The notes under the pieces: generated by a model
What the model was told of the DNA's origin: nothing
What the model saw: the letters and a program-made list of their open reading frames with translations, nothing else
Databases searched by the model: none
Shown: positions 6,570 through 14,860 of the stretch, piece after piece
Layout of the letters: the number at the start of each line of letters is the position of its first letter
Position numbering within the stretch: the first letter of the stretch is position 1
Translations under genes and position numbers: made by a program
From: CAZJYI01 sp964550025
GTDB lineage: Bacteria > Verrucomicrobiota > Kiritimatiellia > UBA8416 > CAYOBW01
Assembly (NCBI GenBank): GCA_964550025.1
Contig: CAZJYI010000183.1
Coordinates: 1 to 20,190, forward strand
Length of the DNA: 20,190 nucleotides
Direction of reading: 5' to 3'

Positions 6570-7423
6570 CACCGGCCCTTGAGGTGTCCGTGGAGTCCTG
6601 AGAATGACATGATTCTGACGTCCGGGTTGTCGATGAGGCCCTGGAGTATCCCGTGCCAGGCATGCAGGAACGGTTCGTTCGGCTCATCCCAGTCGTAGAA
6701 GAACTCCCAGTGGTGAACGACGAGCACAACAACAGTTTCTTCCGCAACGAGGGCGGCCGTCTTCTCTTCCATGTAGGCCGGCACATGGAAGCGGGTTACG
6801 ACATACCCGGGGTGTTCGAGCACGAGAAAGCGGCCGAGCCACAGGAACGGTCCCGTCCACGGCTTAAGTCTCAGTCGGAGCCGCGTGAGCCGCGGGAAGC
6901 AGCCGGTGTGCCCGTTCTTGAGCGAGATGCCTTTGAACCGCTCGCGCACCAGGGCCATGCCCTCTTGCGAGACGCGATCCCATGGCGGGACGAAGAAGGC
7001 GGGCGGGGCGCCAAAGCAGTCGGCCAGCACCTGCCGCCCTCTGTCCAGACGTTCCGCCAGGTCGGCCTTGCCGGTGGCGCAGAACTCGGGTTCGCCGCCG
7101 ACAAAGGCGTGATCGTACCCGTGTTGAGCGATCTCGATTCCCGGATGATCCGCCACGAACCGGATCATCTCCACGTTGTCGGTCATAGGGTGGCGCCCCG
7201 GTCTTCCCCTCGCGTCGGCAGGGACAATTGGCGTCTGCCGCAGTCCTTCCTGCCGAAAGTAGTTGCTTTCGACCGCATCGATGGGGACGTCGGTTTCTAC
7301 GGCGGGGACAACGGCCACGTTGAGCGGAAGTCCGGCCCGAAGCAGCGGGCGGTAGGCTTCGTGCAGCATTCGCGGCGGGGTGAAGGCGTTGACATCGTCG
7401 TCTCGAATGCAGACGTACGTCAC
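6569..7423 (-). CDS. DUF2334/polysaccharide deacetylase-like protein
   Basis: This 284-residue protein resembles the NodB-like/DUF2334 carbohydrate esterase superfamily. Visible hallmarks are CIRDDDVNAF (Asp8-Asp10) at the first strand, QHGYDH with His101 and His105 as the likely metal ligands, FFVPPWDRVS near 143-152, and VVLVVHHWEFF near the end as the last active-site strand. No signal peptide is apparent, so it would act in the cytoplasm, perhaps deacetylating an N-acetylated sugar intermediate, or it has another hydrolytic role. The GTG start at 7423 overlaps the upstream stop as GTGA and its stop overlaps the GT4 start, so it is tightly embedded in the operon. Metal-site assignment is inference from family patterns. 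Confidence 0.8.
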   Translation of the reverse strand: MTYVCIRDDDVNAFTPPRMLHEAYRPLLRAGLPLNVAVVPAVETDVPIDAVESNYFRQEGLRQTPIVPADARGRPGRHPMTDNVEMIRFVADHPGIEIAQHGYDHAFVGGEPEFCATGKADLAERLDRGRQVLADCFGAPPAFFVPPWDRVSQEGMALVRERFKGISLKNGHTGCFPRLTRLRLRLKPWTGPFLWLGRFLVLEHPGYVVTRFHVPAYMEEKTAALVAEETVVVLVVHHWEFFYDWDEPNEPFLHAWHGILQGLIDNPDVRIMSFSGLHGHLKGR

Positions 7424-8247
7424 GATTCTGCCCCCGCCTTTTCAGCGACCACAAACAGCCGCGTGCCGAAGTACTTCCGGTACGGTGCGTTCTTGAGCAG
7501 TGTTTTCACGTTGTACCATCCGTGCCGCAGCAGGGGGCGGCGATACGGTCTGACGACGGTCTCAACATAGCGCACCGTGGCCGAGTTCGCGACGAAATAG
7601 TTGACGACTTCGCGGATGCTCACAATGTAGACGGCGTCACTGTCCGGCACGTAGTCTTCGGGAGCGACGACCGGTGTGGGGATTGTGTCAAAGAAGTAGA
7701 GCTTGCGATTGATGCACATCCGGAACAGCCTGAAAGTGCGCCGCAACACGTACCGAAACCGGAAGACGGGGGAAGTCATCTGTTTTGCGAGCGACGGCGG
7801 GGCTTCGCGTGGCATCTCCCAGGCGGGTGAAACCAGGATGATCCGCCCGTGCGGCCGGCAGACGCGGAGCATTTCGTCCAGCGCCCGTCCGGGCTCGGCG
7901 AAATGCTCGAGCGAGTAAGTCGAAATCACCGCGTCGAAGGTGTCGTCGCGAAACGGCAGAGCCCCGACGTCGCCACATACGAACGAAGCGGCGATGTCCT
8001 GCGAGCCGGCCGCGCGTTCGCGGGCCACGGCGGAAATGTCGACGCCCACGTACCGCACGGCCTCGGGAAGGTAGGCGCGGTTCGCCCCGGTGCCGCATCC
8101 GGTGTCGAGAACCAGGTCGCCGTCTGATACGTACTCCCGCAACCGACCGCGCCCTTTCGGGTCGGGTCCGCTTTCGTCGATGAGATCGTAGTACCGCTCG
8201 CAACTATGGTAAACCGCGTCAGCCATCTCTATACGATTGCCCGCCAT
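7420..8247 (-). CDS. Class I SAM-dependent methyltransferase
   Basis: This is a 275-residue Methyltransf_11-type enzyme. Motif I is VLDTGCGTGANRAYL, followed by YVGVDIS with the SAM-ribose acidic residue, FVCGDVGALPFRDDTFDAVIS as motif II, and LEHFAEPGRALDEMLRVCRPHGRIILVSP as motif III. The C-terminal part is basic and aromatic (RRTFRLFRMCINRKLYFF), consistent with membrane or lipid-linked substrates. The frame is open well upstream, but those codons cross a degenerate repeat, so I start at ATG 8247; ATG 8226 (MADAVYHS) is an equally possible start and neither has a strong ribosome binding site. It is separated from the gene before it by 110 bp containing the repeat, the only real gap in the operon. 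Confidence 0.83.
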   Translation of the reverse strand: MAGNRIEMADAVYHSCERYYDLIDESGPDPKGRGRLREYVSDGDLVLDTGCGTGANRAYLPEAVRYVGVDISAVARERAAGSQDIAASFVCGDVGALPFRDDTFDAVISTYSLEHFAEPGRALDEMLRVCRPHGRIILVSPAWEMPREAPPSLAKQMTSPVFRFRYVLRRTFRLFRMCINRKLYFFDTIPTPVVAPEDYVPDSDAVYIVSIREVVNYFVANSATVRYVETVVRPYRRPLLRHGWYNVKTLLKNAPYRKYFGTRLFVVAEKAGAES

Positions 8248-8254
8248 TTTTTGG

Positions 8255-8335
8255 ACGAAATTTGCAGGATCCACCGGATGGGAGGGGCTATCCTGTTGAT
8301 CCGGCTGATCCTGTCCGAATTCCCGTCTTCGCGAC
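8255..8335 (-). repeat. Degenerate ACAGGAT-type intergenic repeat
   Basis: Read on the minus strand the stretch contains successive ACAGGAT-like words: GGACAGGATCAG, CCGGATCAACAGGAT, and after a short interruption GGTGGATCCTGCAAATTTCG. Such chains of ACAGGAT/CCTGT words are common between genes in many environmental bacteria, as I recall them. A related stretch with GGACAGGACAGGA occurs on the minus strand at about 10908-10942. It sits inside the leftward operon between two methyltransferase genes. Confidence 0.5.
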
Positions 8336-8357
8336 GACTCCTCATGAACGGTGCGTG

Positions 8358-9083
8358 CTAGGGCAGGCGCGACACCTGCCACAGTCCCAGCGACTTGTCC
8401 GAGAAGCGGCCACCGAACTCCGTGCATTCCTCGTTGACGATCAACAACGGGGCCGGCCACGAGAACGGCGGGCCCTGGAGATTGAGCGGCCGCCACCGAC
8501 CGGTCGCAATATTGCGGTTCGTCGGTCGATCCGTAAAGGTCGTAGTCAGCAGGTAGGCGGCGCCACACCGTTTGATGGCCCGAACGGCACGGTGGATGTC
8601 GCGGTACGAAAAGTGGACCAGGCAGTCCCTGCAGAGCACCAGCTCGGCCCGGGGCAGGCGGTCCCTGACGATGTCGAGAACCAGGAACCGGCGGTCGGGC
8701 CGCGCGTAGCGTTCATTGTTGGCCTGCACAAGGCGGTCGATGATGTCGGCGCCGGTGTAAGCGCAGCTATCGAGGGGCACGGACTGCATCCAGTGGAAGT
8801 CACCGCAGGGGATGTCGAGCAGGGTCTGGACGCCCAACTGTTCAACCAGGCGCGGGAGCATCTCGCGCACGACCCTCGTCTGGGCCAGGGTCGACCCCGG
8901 TCCGGACTGGGACTCGGGAGAGGTCCAGTGCTCCCGCTCGTATATCTCGGTGAACTTGCGGCGGCGGGATCGCAGCCCGTAGCAGGTTTCCACGATGCAC
9001 TGCCCGGCATCGTGCAACACGGACCTGCACTTGGCCGAGCAGCGTCCAACGAACGTGGGGTTTGCCTGGCGCTCCGTCGTCAT
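8358..9083 (-). CDS. Divergent SAM-dependent methyltransferase
   Basis: This 241-residue protein has a recognisable but divergent class I methyltransferase core: LLDIPCGDFHWM replaces the usual D-x-G-x-G-x-G of motif I, followed by YTGADIIDRLV, RFLVLDIVRDRLPRAELVLCRDCLVHFSYRDIHRAVRAIKRCG as motifs II and III, and TTTFTDRPTNRNIATGRWRPLNLQGPPF. This IPCGD...W version occurs in a family of uncharacterised methyltransferases in glycan loci. A preceding segment (RKFTEIYEREHW, then GPGSTLAQT) is typical of these proteins. ATG 9083 follows AGGTGA, 12 bp after the flippase stop. The substrate is unknown; a sugar or sugar-phosphate is likely from context. Confidence 0.8.
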   Translation of the reverse strand: MTTERQANPTFVGRCSAKCRSVLHDAGQCIVETCYGLRSRRRKFTEIYEREHWTSPESQSGPGSTLAQTRVVREMLPRLVEQLGVQTLLDIPCGDFHWMQSVPLDSCAYTGADIIDRLVQANNERYARPDRRFLVLDIVRDRLPRAELVLCRDCLVHFSYRDIHRAVRAIKRCGAAYLLTTTFTDRPTNRNIATGRWRPLNLQGPPFSWPAPLLIVNEECTEFGGRFSDKSLGLWQVSRLP

Positions 9084-9095
9084 CGGGGTATCACC

Positions 9096-10601
9096 TCAGG
9101 ACTCCTTGAGTGAACGCAGCAGGGCCATTGCCTGGCGTCCGGTCAGGGCCGCGGCGCAAACGGCGAACACCAGCAAGGCAATCACTCCCGCCGCCAGCCA
9201 GTGGACGACGTGCGCCAGTGCATGCGTGAGCCCGAAGCAAAGCAGCCCGCCCGCGATCAACAGGATGAACCGGACCGGCGGAACGCGGACGCGCAGCGCG
9301 CAGACGACCATGCTGCCCAGCGTGATGGTGGCCGCGACCTGGCAGAGCAGGGTTGCGACGGCAGCACCGTACACACCGAAGATGGGAATGAGCAGCACGT
9401 TGCCGACCACGTTGACCCCGGTAGTGACGACGGACGCCCACACTTCGAGCTTCTGTTTCTCCGCGGCGAACAGGGTCGCGACGAGCAGTTCGTTGACGTA
9501 CCCCAGCGGAATCTGCCAGCAGAGGATGCCGAGGACCACGCCGCTCTCGGCATACTGCGACCCGAAGAACGCAGCTATGACGTGTTTCGCGATGGGGGAC
9601 AGGACGGCGATGAATGCCAGTCCCGGTGCGAGCAGAAGCATCAGGGAGTTCCGGAACAGCCGCGTCAGTTGTTCGGTATCGGGGACGGCTTTGACCAGGA
9701 ACGGGAACGTGGATACCAGCAGGGCCTGCGGGATGAGATAGGCGCCCTCGGTGATTCGCATCGCCACCCCGTAGGTGCCGACGGCGGCGTCATCGACCAT
9801 CCCTTTGAGCATCAGCACGTCGATCCGCCCCTGGATGATGGTCAACACGGAAGAGATGGTGAGCGGCGCCGCAAGCACGAGGATTCGTCGTATGGCGGGC
9901 CAATCGGCGGAGCCGCCCGAGGAGAGGAACGGCGTCGCCAGCCATCTGTCCACGGCCAGCCCCGCGACCGTAGCGAGAAGACTGGCCTTGATCACGGCAA
10001 CGATGTCGCCCCGGCAGCTCACGACAAGGCAGACCAGTCCTCCGTACAAGAGCACCCGGAACGCGTTGACGAGGTAGGACAGGCCGGCACGCGCTTTCGC
10101 GCGCAGCACCAGTCCGTACATAGTCCGCAAGCTCACGACCAACCCGGCAGAGGCCCATATCACGGCTGCCAACGTGCGCGGTTGTCCCCGGAAAAGGGCA
10201 AAGGCGATGACGGTGGCGAGACCGAACGCGCCGGCCAGGAGCGCGACCCTCAAGACCATGGCGCTGCGCCAGAAGTCCGCGGCTTCGCTCCCCCGCCGAA
10301 TGGTCATCTCCCTGAGGATGACGACGTTTGTTCCGAGAACCGACGCCACGCCAAAAATCTCGACGTAAGTGAAGGCAAACACGATCAGACCGTAGGACGC
10401 CTTGCCGAAGTGACGGGCCAGCAGCAGCGTAATCAGGAACCCGCCGATCTGCGCGAATACCTGGCAGAGACCGACAACAACGCTGTTGGCGGCAATGGAC
10501 CGGACAACGGAGGATGGCTCGGGCGGCGTTACGTCTCCGCCGCTATCAGGGGTGTCGTTATCGTTCATCGGGACATTCGAAGCCGCATTGGCAATCTCCA
10601 T
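9096..10601 (-). CDS. Wzx-like polysaccharide flippase (MOP superfamily)
   Basis: This protein of about 501 residues has some 12-14 hydrophobic helices and the pattern of the polysaccharide biosynthesis/MATE-like MOP superfamily. Typical segments are the first helix region SIAANSVVVGLCQVFAQIGGFLITLLLARHFGKASYG, the amphipathic GVASVLGTNVVILREM, and APLTISSVLTIIQGRIDVLMLKGMVDDAAVGTYGVAMRI in the middle. It would flip an undecaprenyl-linked oligosaccharide from the cytoplasmic to the periplasmic face. The start is uncertain: ATG 10601 or ATG 10568 both precede the first helix by an acidic, proline-rich lead, and neither has a strong ribosome binding site. It heads the leftward operon and is divergent from the secreted glycoside-hydrolase-like gene. 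Confidence 0.87.
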   Translation of the reverse strand: MEIANAASNVPMNDNDTPDSGGDVTPPEPSSVVRSIAANSVVVGLCQVFAQIGGFLITLLLARHFGKASYGLIVFAFTYVEIFGVASVLGTNVVILREMTIRRGSEAADFWRSAMVLRVALLAGAFGLATVIAFALFRGQPRTLAAVIWASAGLVVSLRTMYGLVLRAKARAGLSYLVNAFRVLLYGGLVCLVVSCRGDIVAVIKASLLATVAGLAVDRWLATPFLSSGGSADWPAIRRILVLAAPLTISSVLTIIQGRIDVLMLKGMVDDAAVGTYGVAMRITEGAYLIPQALLVSTFPFLVKAVPDTEQLTRLFRNSLMLLLAPGLAFIAVLSPIAKHVIAAFFGSQYAESGVVLGILCWQIPLGYVNELLVATLFAAEKQKLEVWASVVTTGVNVVGNVLLIPIFGVYGAAVATLLCQVAATITLGSMVVCALRVRVPPVRFILLIAGGLLCFGLTHALAHVVHWLAAGVIALLVFAVCAAALTGRQAMALLRSLKES

Positions 10602-10614
10602 CTTGGTGAGGGGC

Positions 10615-10643
10615 AGTGTAATGGCCGACGGGAACGAGCACAA
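10615..10643 (-). promoter_or_regulatory. Possible sigma-70-type promoter for the leftward glycan operon
   Basis: On the minus strand TTGTGC (10643-10638) and TACACT (10620-10615) are separated by exactly 17 bases. The -10 box matches four of six consensus positions and the -35 box three. Transcription would begin near 10608, leaving a leader of about 40 bases for ATG 10568 but almost none for ATG 10601. In GC-rich DNA such matches arise by chance, so this is tentative. Confidence 0.2.
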
Positions 10644-10686
10644 GGTGATTGGCACCCGTAAGGAGACGAGGGTGCAAACAGAGGAA

Positions 10687-10754
10687 GTAGGGAGACGTCG
10701 ATCTCCCAGAATCCCCGGCGCTCGCCGCCGGGAAGCTTCAGGCTTCTGCGCTAC
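10687..10754. repeat. Inverted GTAG-headed hairpins
   Basis: The plus copy has GTAG at 10687-10690, with stem arms GGGAGA (10690-10695) and TCTCCC (10702-10707). The minus copy has GTAG at 10754-10751 and a degenerate hairpin with arms GAAGC and GCTTC around CTGAA. The heads face outward, as in the pairs at 1356-1490 and 3551-3679, but the two arms belong to different stem families, so this is a weaker case. Confidence 0.45.
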
Positions 10755-10888
10755 AAGGCAGGCCCGCACCCTTTCCCCGTCCCGAGCCCGAGTAGGGCGA
10801 GAAGGAGAGAGCTCCGCACCCCCATCGCTCGAGCCGGGCTCAGAATGGGCGGAGTGCATCCTGTGCTTAGCCCGTCAACCTGAACCTT

Positions 10889-10907
10889 CCCGCCCGCGAG
10901 GGGCGGG
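10889..10907. repeat. Short GC-rich inverted repeat
   Basis: CCCGCCC (10889-10895) and GGGCGGG (10901-10907) form a seven-pair stem with a GCGAG loop. No T-tract follows on either strand, so it is not a canonical intrinsic terminator. It may be a further hairpin repeat family. Confidence 0.45.
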
Positions 10908-10961
10908 GATTCTCCTGTCCTGTCCCAATCCTGAAATCCACCCACGTTCTTTGCTTGCGCC

Positions 10962-10978
10962 CGGAGCGTGAAGCTCCG
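10962..10978. repeat. CGGAGC/GCTCCG hairpin
   Basis: A six-pair perfect stem with loop GTGAA. On the minus strand the hairpin is preceded by AATCG rather than GTAG, so if it belongs to the same class of elements its head has decayed. Confidence 0.4.
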
Positions 10979-11063
10979 CGATTACGGATTGTGCCCTGAG
11001 AGAAGGGGGTGCTAGAGTCGCAACGCCGACTCGAGACCGACGGGTCCACGTGCTACATAGTCC

Positions 11064-11073
11064 GGAAGGAGAA
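11064..11073 (+). promoter_or_regulatory. Ribosome binding site for the secreted hydrolase-like gene
   Basis: GGAAGGAGAA ends four bases before ATG 11078. It fixes the start immediately ahead of the signal peptide, rather than at codons open 23 positions further upstream. Confidence 0.7.
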
Positions 11074-11077
11074 CCAT

Positions 11078-14000
11078 ATGCGCCGACTGGCCCTCACGTT
11101 CGTCGTTCTTGTCCATACCGCGCACATCGTCTCGGCGTGGTCCGGTTTCGACGTCACGGAAGGAACGCTGCGGCTGGCGATCGAGGAAATCCCCGACGTG
11201 GAAGGCGCCGGTCCCTTCACGGCGAAAGTCCTGGTCGAAAACGTCGGCGCGAAGCCCATCGAGGGGACGCTCGAAATCCGCGACCTGGTGGATGACTGGC
11301 GCGTAGAAGGCGAAGCAACAGCGGCGTTTTCGCTCGCGCCGAAAGCGAAACGAACAGTCGATTTCACGCTCCGGAGCGGCCCGCTCCTCTTCTCCGCGCT
11401 GTATCCCGTACACGCCTGCGCGCGGACCAAGGGGGACGACGGCACGTCCCTGCACGCAGTGCGCATCTTCGAGGTCAAGAACGCCGGCAGGAAGCAGGAT
11501 TCCCATCCGCCGTTCACGCAGCTCGAGGCCCCGCGTGACGGCGCCTTGCTTCTCTGGACCACGCAGGCCCACCGTATGGCCTGGCTGTACACCGACAAGC
11601 AGCAGATCCTGAAACCCGTGGGCTGGCAGGGCTCGGACGCGACCTGTTCCGCCAGCCTGTCGATCGGCGACGTGCGCCGGGGCGACACGCGCACCGCCGT
11701 CCAGATGCACCCGCCCTGGCGCGGTGGGCGCGGCACGGCCTTCTGCGACTACCTCGTGACGCTGCCGGAACAGAAGCCGATCACGCTCACATTCGCCAAC
11801 GCCATTCGCGACCACAGCGCAGAGGAACCGCCGAGCGACGGCGTGCTGTTCCGCGTGTGGGCGGGCGAGAAGCGGGACGGCAGTGACGCCAGAGAGCTCT
11901 ACGCGAACTTCACCGACGCCAAGGAGTGGGCGGCCGGCAAGGCCGACCTGTCAACATACGCGGGCAAGACGATCCTGTTGCGCTTGGAGAGCCACCCCGG
12001 CCCGAAGAACAACACCTGCTGCGATTCGTCGTACTGGGCGGAGCCGACCATCATCTGCGGCGAACAGCCGAAGGCGACAGGGGACGGGGGGGATGTCATG
12101 TGGTTTGCGAAGACCGGGGTGGAGGCGGGGCACGTGTACGCCAGGATCGTGCCGCCGGACGGCGAGAGAGCCTTCCTTCTCGAGGGCGGCAAAGGACGGT
12201 TTCGGACCGGCATCGCGGTCCGACCGGGACGGCGCGGGCTGCTAGACGCGGCCATTGGTCTTGCCGGCGACGGCTGGGTCAGCTTCCGCGGATTCGACGT
12301 CGACCTGGACAACAAGCCCGCCAGCCGCTGGCCTTCGGCGTGGGCGCTACGGGATTTCGCTGTCCGGAAGCGGCGGGGCCGCACCGACTACGTCCACCGC
12401 CTGGAGCAACAGGGCGAAGAGACGGAGCTCACGATCTCGTTGAAGACGGACGGCCCTGTACTCCGCGTTGCGGCGAGCTGCCCGACACGCATCACGAAAT
12501 TCTCCGTCGGCCCGTGGGCACGGAAGGCACGGCGTGTCTACTATGGCCACGGGTACTGCATCGAAGACCCTGAGCCGTTCCAGGCCGGCTTCGGCGGCCA
12601 CAACGGGGCGAGCAGCCACGTCGCGTGCGACTTCGAGGGCGGCATCTCCGTGCTGCTGGCCGTCGACAACCCGCCGGACCGCTTCGTCGTCAACCCCGAC
12701 AATCACGTCTACGCGTTGCAGACGCATATGGACTGCGTACTGACGCTCGTCCCGGGAACAAGCGCTTTTGACTGTGCCGTGGCCTACCGCCCCTACTACG
12801 ACAAGAAACCGTCGGACGGCGTCAAGAACCTGGCCGGCCGCTTCTGCTTCGACATCTGGGGCGGGCGCTACGGATTCATCGCGGACCGGATGCAGAGCAT
12901 GATCGACTACGGACTGACCGACTCTTTCATCACCGTGCACAACTGGCAGCGGTGGGGCTACGACTACAAGTTGCCGGACATCTATCCGCCCAATCCGCAG
13001 TTCGGAACGCTGAAAGAGCTGCAGCGCGTCGGCACGGTCTGCCGGCGGCACGACATCCCGTGGGGCCTGCACGACAACTACATCGACTTCTATCCCGACG
13101 CCGAGGACTACACCTACCGCAACGTCTATTTCCGCCGCGACGGCACGCCGCACCGTGCGTGGTACAACGAGGGGCGCGACGCGCTCTCTTACAAGTGGCG
13201 TCCCGACCGCATCATGCCCTTCGTCAAACGCAACTACCGCCTGATCAAGTCCGGGCTCAAGCCGACGCACAGCTTCCTGGACGTCTTCACGTCGCAGGGC
13301 TGCGTCGACTACTGGGACCACGAGGGACGGTTCCACTCGTTCCTCGAGACGCGCAAGCACTGGGGCGAGGCCTTCGCCCATATCCGCGACACGCTGGGCA
13401 ACGATGCGCCCACCACGTCCGAGGCGGGGCACGACCAGCTCATCGGCTACCTCGACGGGGCCGACTGCCAGTGGCTGCGCCTCGACCCGCGGGGCGGGCG
13501 TTTCCTTCTCCGCCTGCCCTGCGCGGACTGGGAGCGCGTGCCGTGGTACGACGCGGTCAACCACCACCGCTTCATCCTGCACGGGGTCGGCTATTCGTCC
13601 CGCTACCAGGGCGGCAAGCCGCGCCGGGAACACGGCATCAACAGCGACGACTACATCAGCGCCGAGGTCCTCTCCGGGCACGCGCTGATGGTCGACTCAG
13701 GGTCCTGGGGACGCAAGGCCGTGCGCAAGTACTACCTGGCCCAGGACCTGGCCCGCGCGCTCGCGCTGCGCAAGATCAGCGACGTGACGTTCGTGGACGA
13801 CGACATCCACCGCCAGAAGATCACGTGGGACAACGGCGCGGTCGTGTACGTCAACCGCGGCGAGAGTGACTGGCAGGTTGAGGGGCGTATTCTCCCGCAA
13901 TACGGCTACTTGGCCGAATACGGCAAAGACTTCTGGAGCTGCATCGAAAAGAAGGGGCAACACTTCGTCGAAAGCAGCAGCGGCCCCTCGGGCTTCTACT

Positions 14001-14758
14001 GCAGCGCGCGTAGCCTTCCCAACGGCCCCCGGGTCTACCGTGTTCAACCGCGCGTCGAGAATTTCGAGCAACGCAAGGGGCGTACCTTCTCGTGGGACCT
14101 GGCGTGGAACATCGGGGAACCCGTACCCGGCCACGACACGGTCTTCGTGCATTTCTGCACACCCGACCACTACGGCAACGACAAGATCCGCTTTCAGGAC
14201 GACCACCGGCCATCCACGCCCACCGACCGCTGGTCGGGAACGTTGCGCATGAAGCGGACAATCACGATCCCGGAGGACATCACCAGACCGGTGAAGGCCT
14301 TCGTCGGACTTCACGGCAACGGCAGACGGGCACGCCTGCAGGGCCACGTCGACGGCGAATCGCGCATCCTCGTCGGGACCCTGCGCACGACGCGCGGGCA
14401 GGACGGATCGACCCGTATCCGGCTGGAACCGCCACCCGAGTCGGATCCGCCGCCCGTGCGGCGCTGGAACCCGGACAAACCGGTGATCGACTTCGGTTTT
14501 GCGCACACTGACGGCGCCTTTCGCGTGCAAGCCTGCGAGGAAGGGCTGAAGCTCACCCCCCTCCCCGACAGCCCGTCGTTCACGGTCACTCTGAACTTGG
14601 ACCGCCTGACCGCGGACGACAAGGTGGCAACCGGAGTCGACGCCGTGTCGCTCGCCGACGGCAGGGAAGGCGCGGCGGTTGCGTTTGAGAAGAAAGAACG
14701 TGAGGTTACCTTCCGCCACGACGGAAAGGCGGAGGCGTACCTGGTCGAGTTGAAGTAG
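11078..14758 (+). CDS. Large secreted protein, putative TIM-barrel glycoside hydrolase (GH101/DUF5696-like)
   Basis: This 1226-residue protein starts with a signal peptide (MRRLALTFVVLVHTAHIVSA, likely cut near residue 20). About residues 25-130 form a beta-sandwich-like domain (FTAKVLVENVGAKPIEGTLEI). A segment near 257-331 has the pattern of a carbohydrate-binding sandwich (DLSTYAGKTILLRLESHPGP). A probable TIM barrel spans about 585-880, beginning RFCFDIWGGRYGF. In it HSFLDVFTS (Asp735) and TTSEAGHD (Glu782) resemble the nucleophile and acid/base strands of GH101-like and DUF5696-type enzymes. Further sandwich domains follow to the C-terminus. It probably acts on complex glycans outside the cytoplasm. 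No membrane anchor or sorting domain is evident at the C-terminus. It is monocistronic and divergent from the flippase operon. Family assignment is by pattern only; a catalytically inactive paralogue is possible. Confidence 0.75.
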   Translation: MRRLALTFVVLVHTAHIVSAWSGFDVTEGTLRLAIEEIPDVEGAGPFTAKVLVENVGAKPIEGTLEIRDLVDDWRVEGEATAAFSLAPKAKRTVDFTLRSGPLLFSALYPVHACARTKGDDGTSLHAVRIFEVKNAGRKQDSHPPFTQLEAPRDGALLLWTTQAHRMAWLYTDKQQILKPVGWQGSDATCSASLSIGDVRRGDTRTAVQMHPPWRGGRGTAFCDYLVTLPEQKPITLTFANAIRDHSAEEPPSDGVLFRVWAGEKRDGSDARELYANFTDAKEWAAGKADLSTYAGKTILLRLESHPGPKNNTCCDSSYWAEPTIICGEQPKATGDGGDVMWFAKTGVEAGHVYARIVPPDGERAFLLEGGKGRFRTGIAVRPGRRGLLDAAIGLAGDGWVSFRGFDVDLDNKPASRWPSAWALRDFAVRKRRGRTDYVHRLEQQGEETELTISLKTDGPVLRVAASCPTRITKFSVGPWARKARRVYYGHGYCIEDPEPFQAGFGGHNGASSHVACDFEGGISVLLAVDNPPDRFVVNPDNHVYALQTHMDCVLTLVPGTSAFDCAVAYRPYYDKKPSDGVKNLAGRFCFDIWGGRYGFIADRMQSMIDYGLTDSFITVHNWQRWGYDYKLPDIYPPNPQFGTLKELQRVGTVCRRHDIPWGLHDNYIDFYPDAEDYTYRNVYFRRDGTPHRAWYNEGRDALSYKWRPDRIMPFVKRNYRLIKSGLKPTHSFLDVFTSQGCVDYWDHEGRFHSFLETRKHWGEAFAHIRDTLGNDAPTTSEAGHDQLIGYLDGADCQWLRLDPRGGRFLLRLPCADWERVPWYDAVNHHRFILHGVGYSSRYQGGKPRREHGINSDDYISAEVLSGHALMVDSGSWGRKAVRKYYLAQDLARALALRKISDVTFVDDDIHRQKITWDNGAVVYVNRGESDWQVEGRILPQYGYLAEYGKDFWSCIEKKGQHFVESSSGPSGFYCSARSLPNGPRVYRVQPRVENFEQRKGRTFSWDLAWNIGEPVPGHDTVFVHFCTPDHYGNDKIRFQDDHRPSTPTDRWSGTLRMKRTITIPEDITRPVKAFVGLHGNGRRARLQGHVDGESRILVGTLRTTRGQDGSTRIRLEPPPESDPPPVRRWNPDKPVIDFGFAHTDGAFRVQACEEGLKLTPLPDSPSFTVTLNLDRLTADDKVATGVDAVSLADGREGAAVAFEKKEREVTFRHDGKAEAYLVELK

Positions 14759-14800
14759 CGCCGCCATACACAAACGAGTTGAGCCCCTGGTTGCAGGGCA

Positions 14801-14824
14801 GTAGGTCCCAGTTGTACTGGGACC
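14801..14824 (+). repeat. GTAG-type hairpin, exact copy of the one at 3551
   Basis: GTAG at 14801-14804 followed by stem arms GGTCCCAGT and ACTGGGACC around TGT. All 24 bases are identical to 3551-3574, 11 kb away. It forms an outward-facing pair with the minus-strand copy whose GTAG is at 14887-14884. Confidence 0.8.
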
Positions 14825-14860
14825 GTCCCGTCCTGCCGAAGCACAGCAGCACGGCGTGGG

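Larger units (their letters stand above)
10644..11077. other. Intergenic region between divergent genes, rich in hairpins
   Basis: No gene is supported here. The region holds a GTAG-type hairpin pair (10687-10754), an inverted repeat CCCGCCC/GGGCGGG (10889-10907, loop GCGAG), a CGGAGC/GCTCCG hairpin (10962-10978, loop GTGAA), and an ACAGGA-type stretch read on the minus strand (about 10908-10942). The region must also carry the promoters of the flippase operon and of the secreted hydrolase gene, which I cannot place with confidence. Confidence 0.6.

Noticed and set aside
9201..10661. A 486-codon plus-strand frame
   Set aside because: It is antisense to the flippase. The extreme Gln, Arg and Asp content arises from the complement of hydrophobic codons.
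11000..11020. TTGTGC and TAGAGT boxes with 18-base spacing ahead of the hydrolase-like gene
   Set aside because: Weak matches in a GC-rich hairpin-dense region, with no supporting signal for this one over several alternatives.
11027..11040. A 14-base match (CGACTCGAGACCGA) to 3610-3623
   Set aside because: One 14-base match in a 20-kb GC-rich window is near chance expectation and the flanks align poorly.
12347..13681. A 444-codon open frame on the minus strand
   Set aside because: It lies entirely antisense to the secreted hydrolase-like gene and has no recognisable domain or ribosome binding site. Long antisense frames are expected in GC-rich coding DNA.
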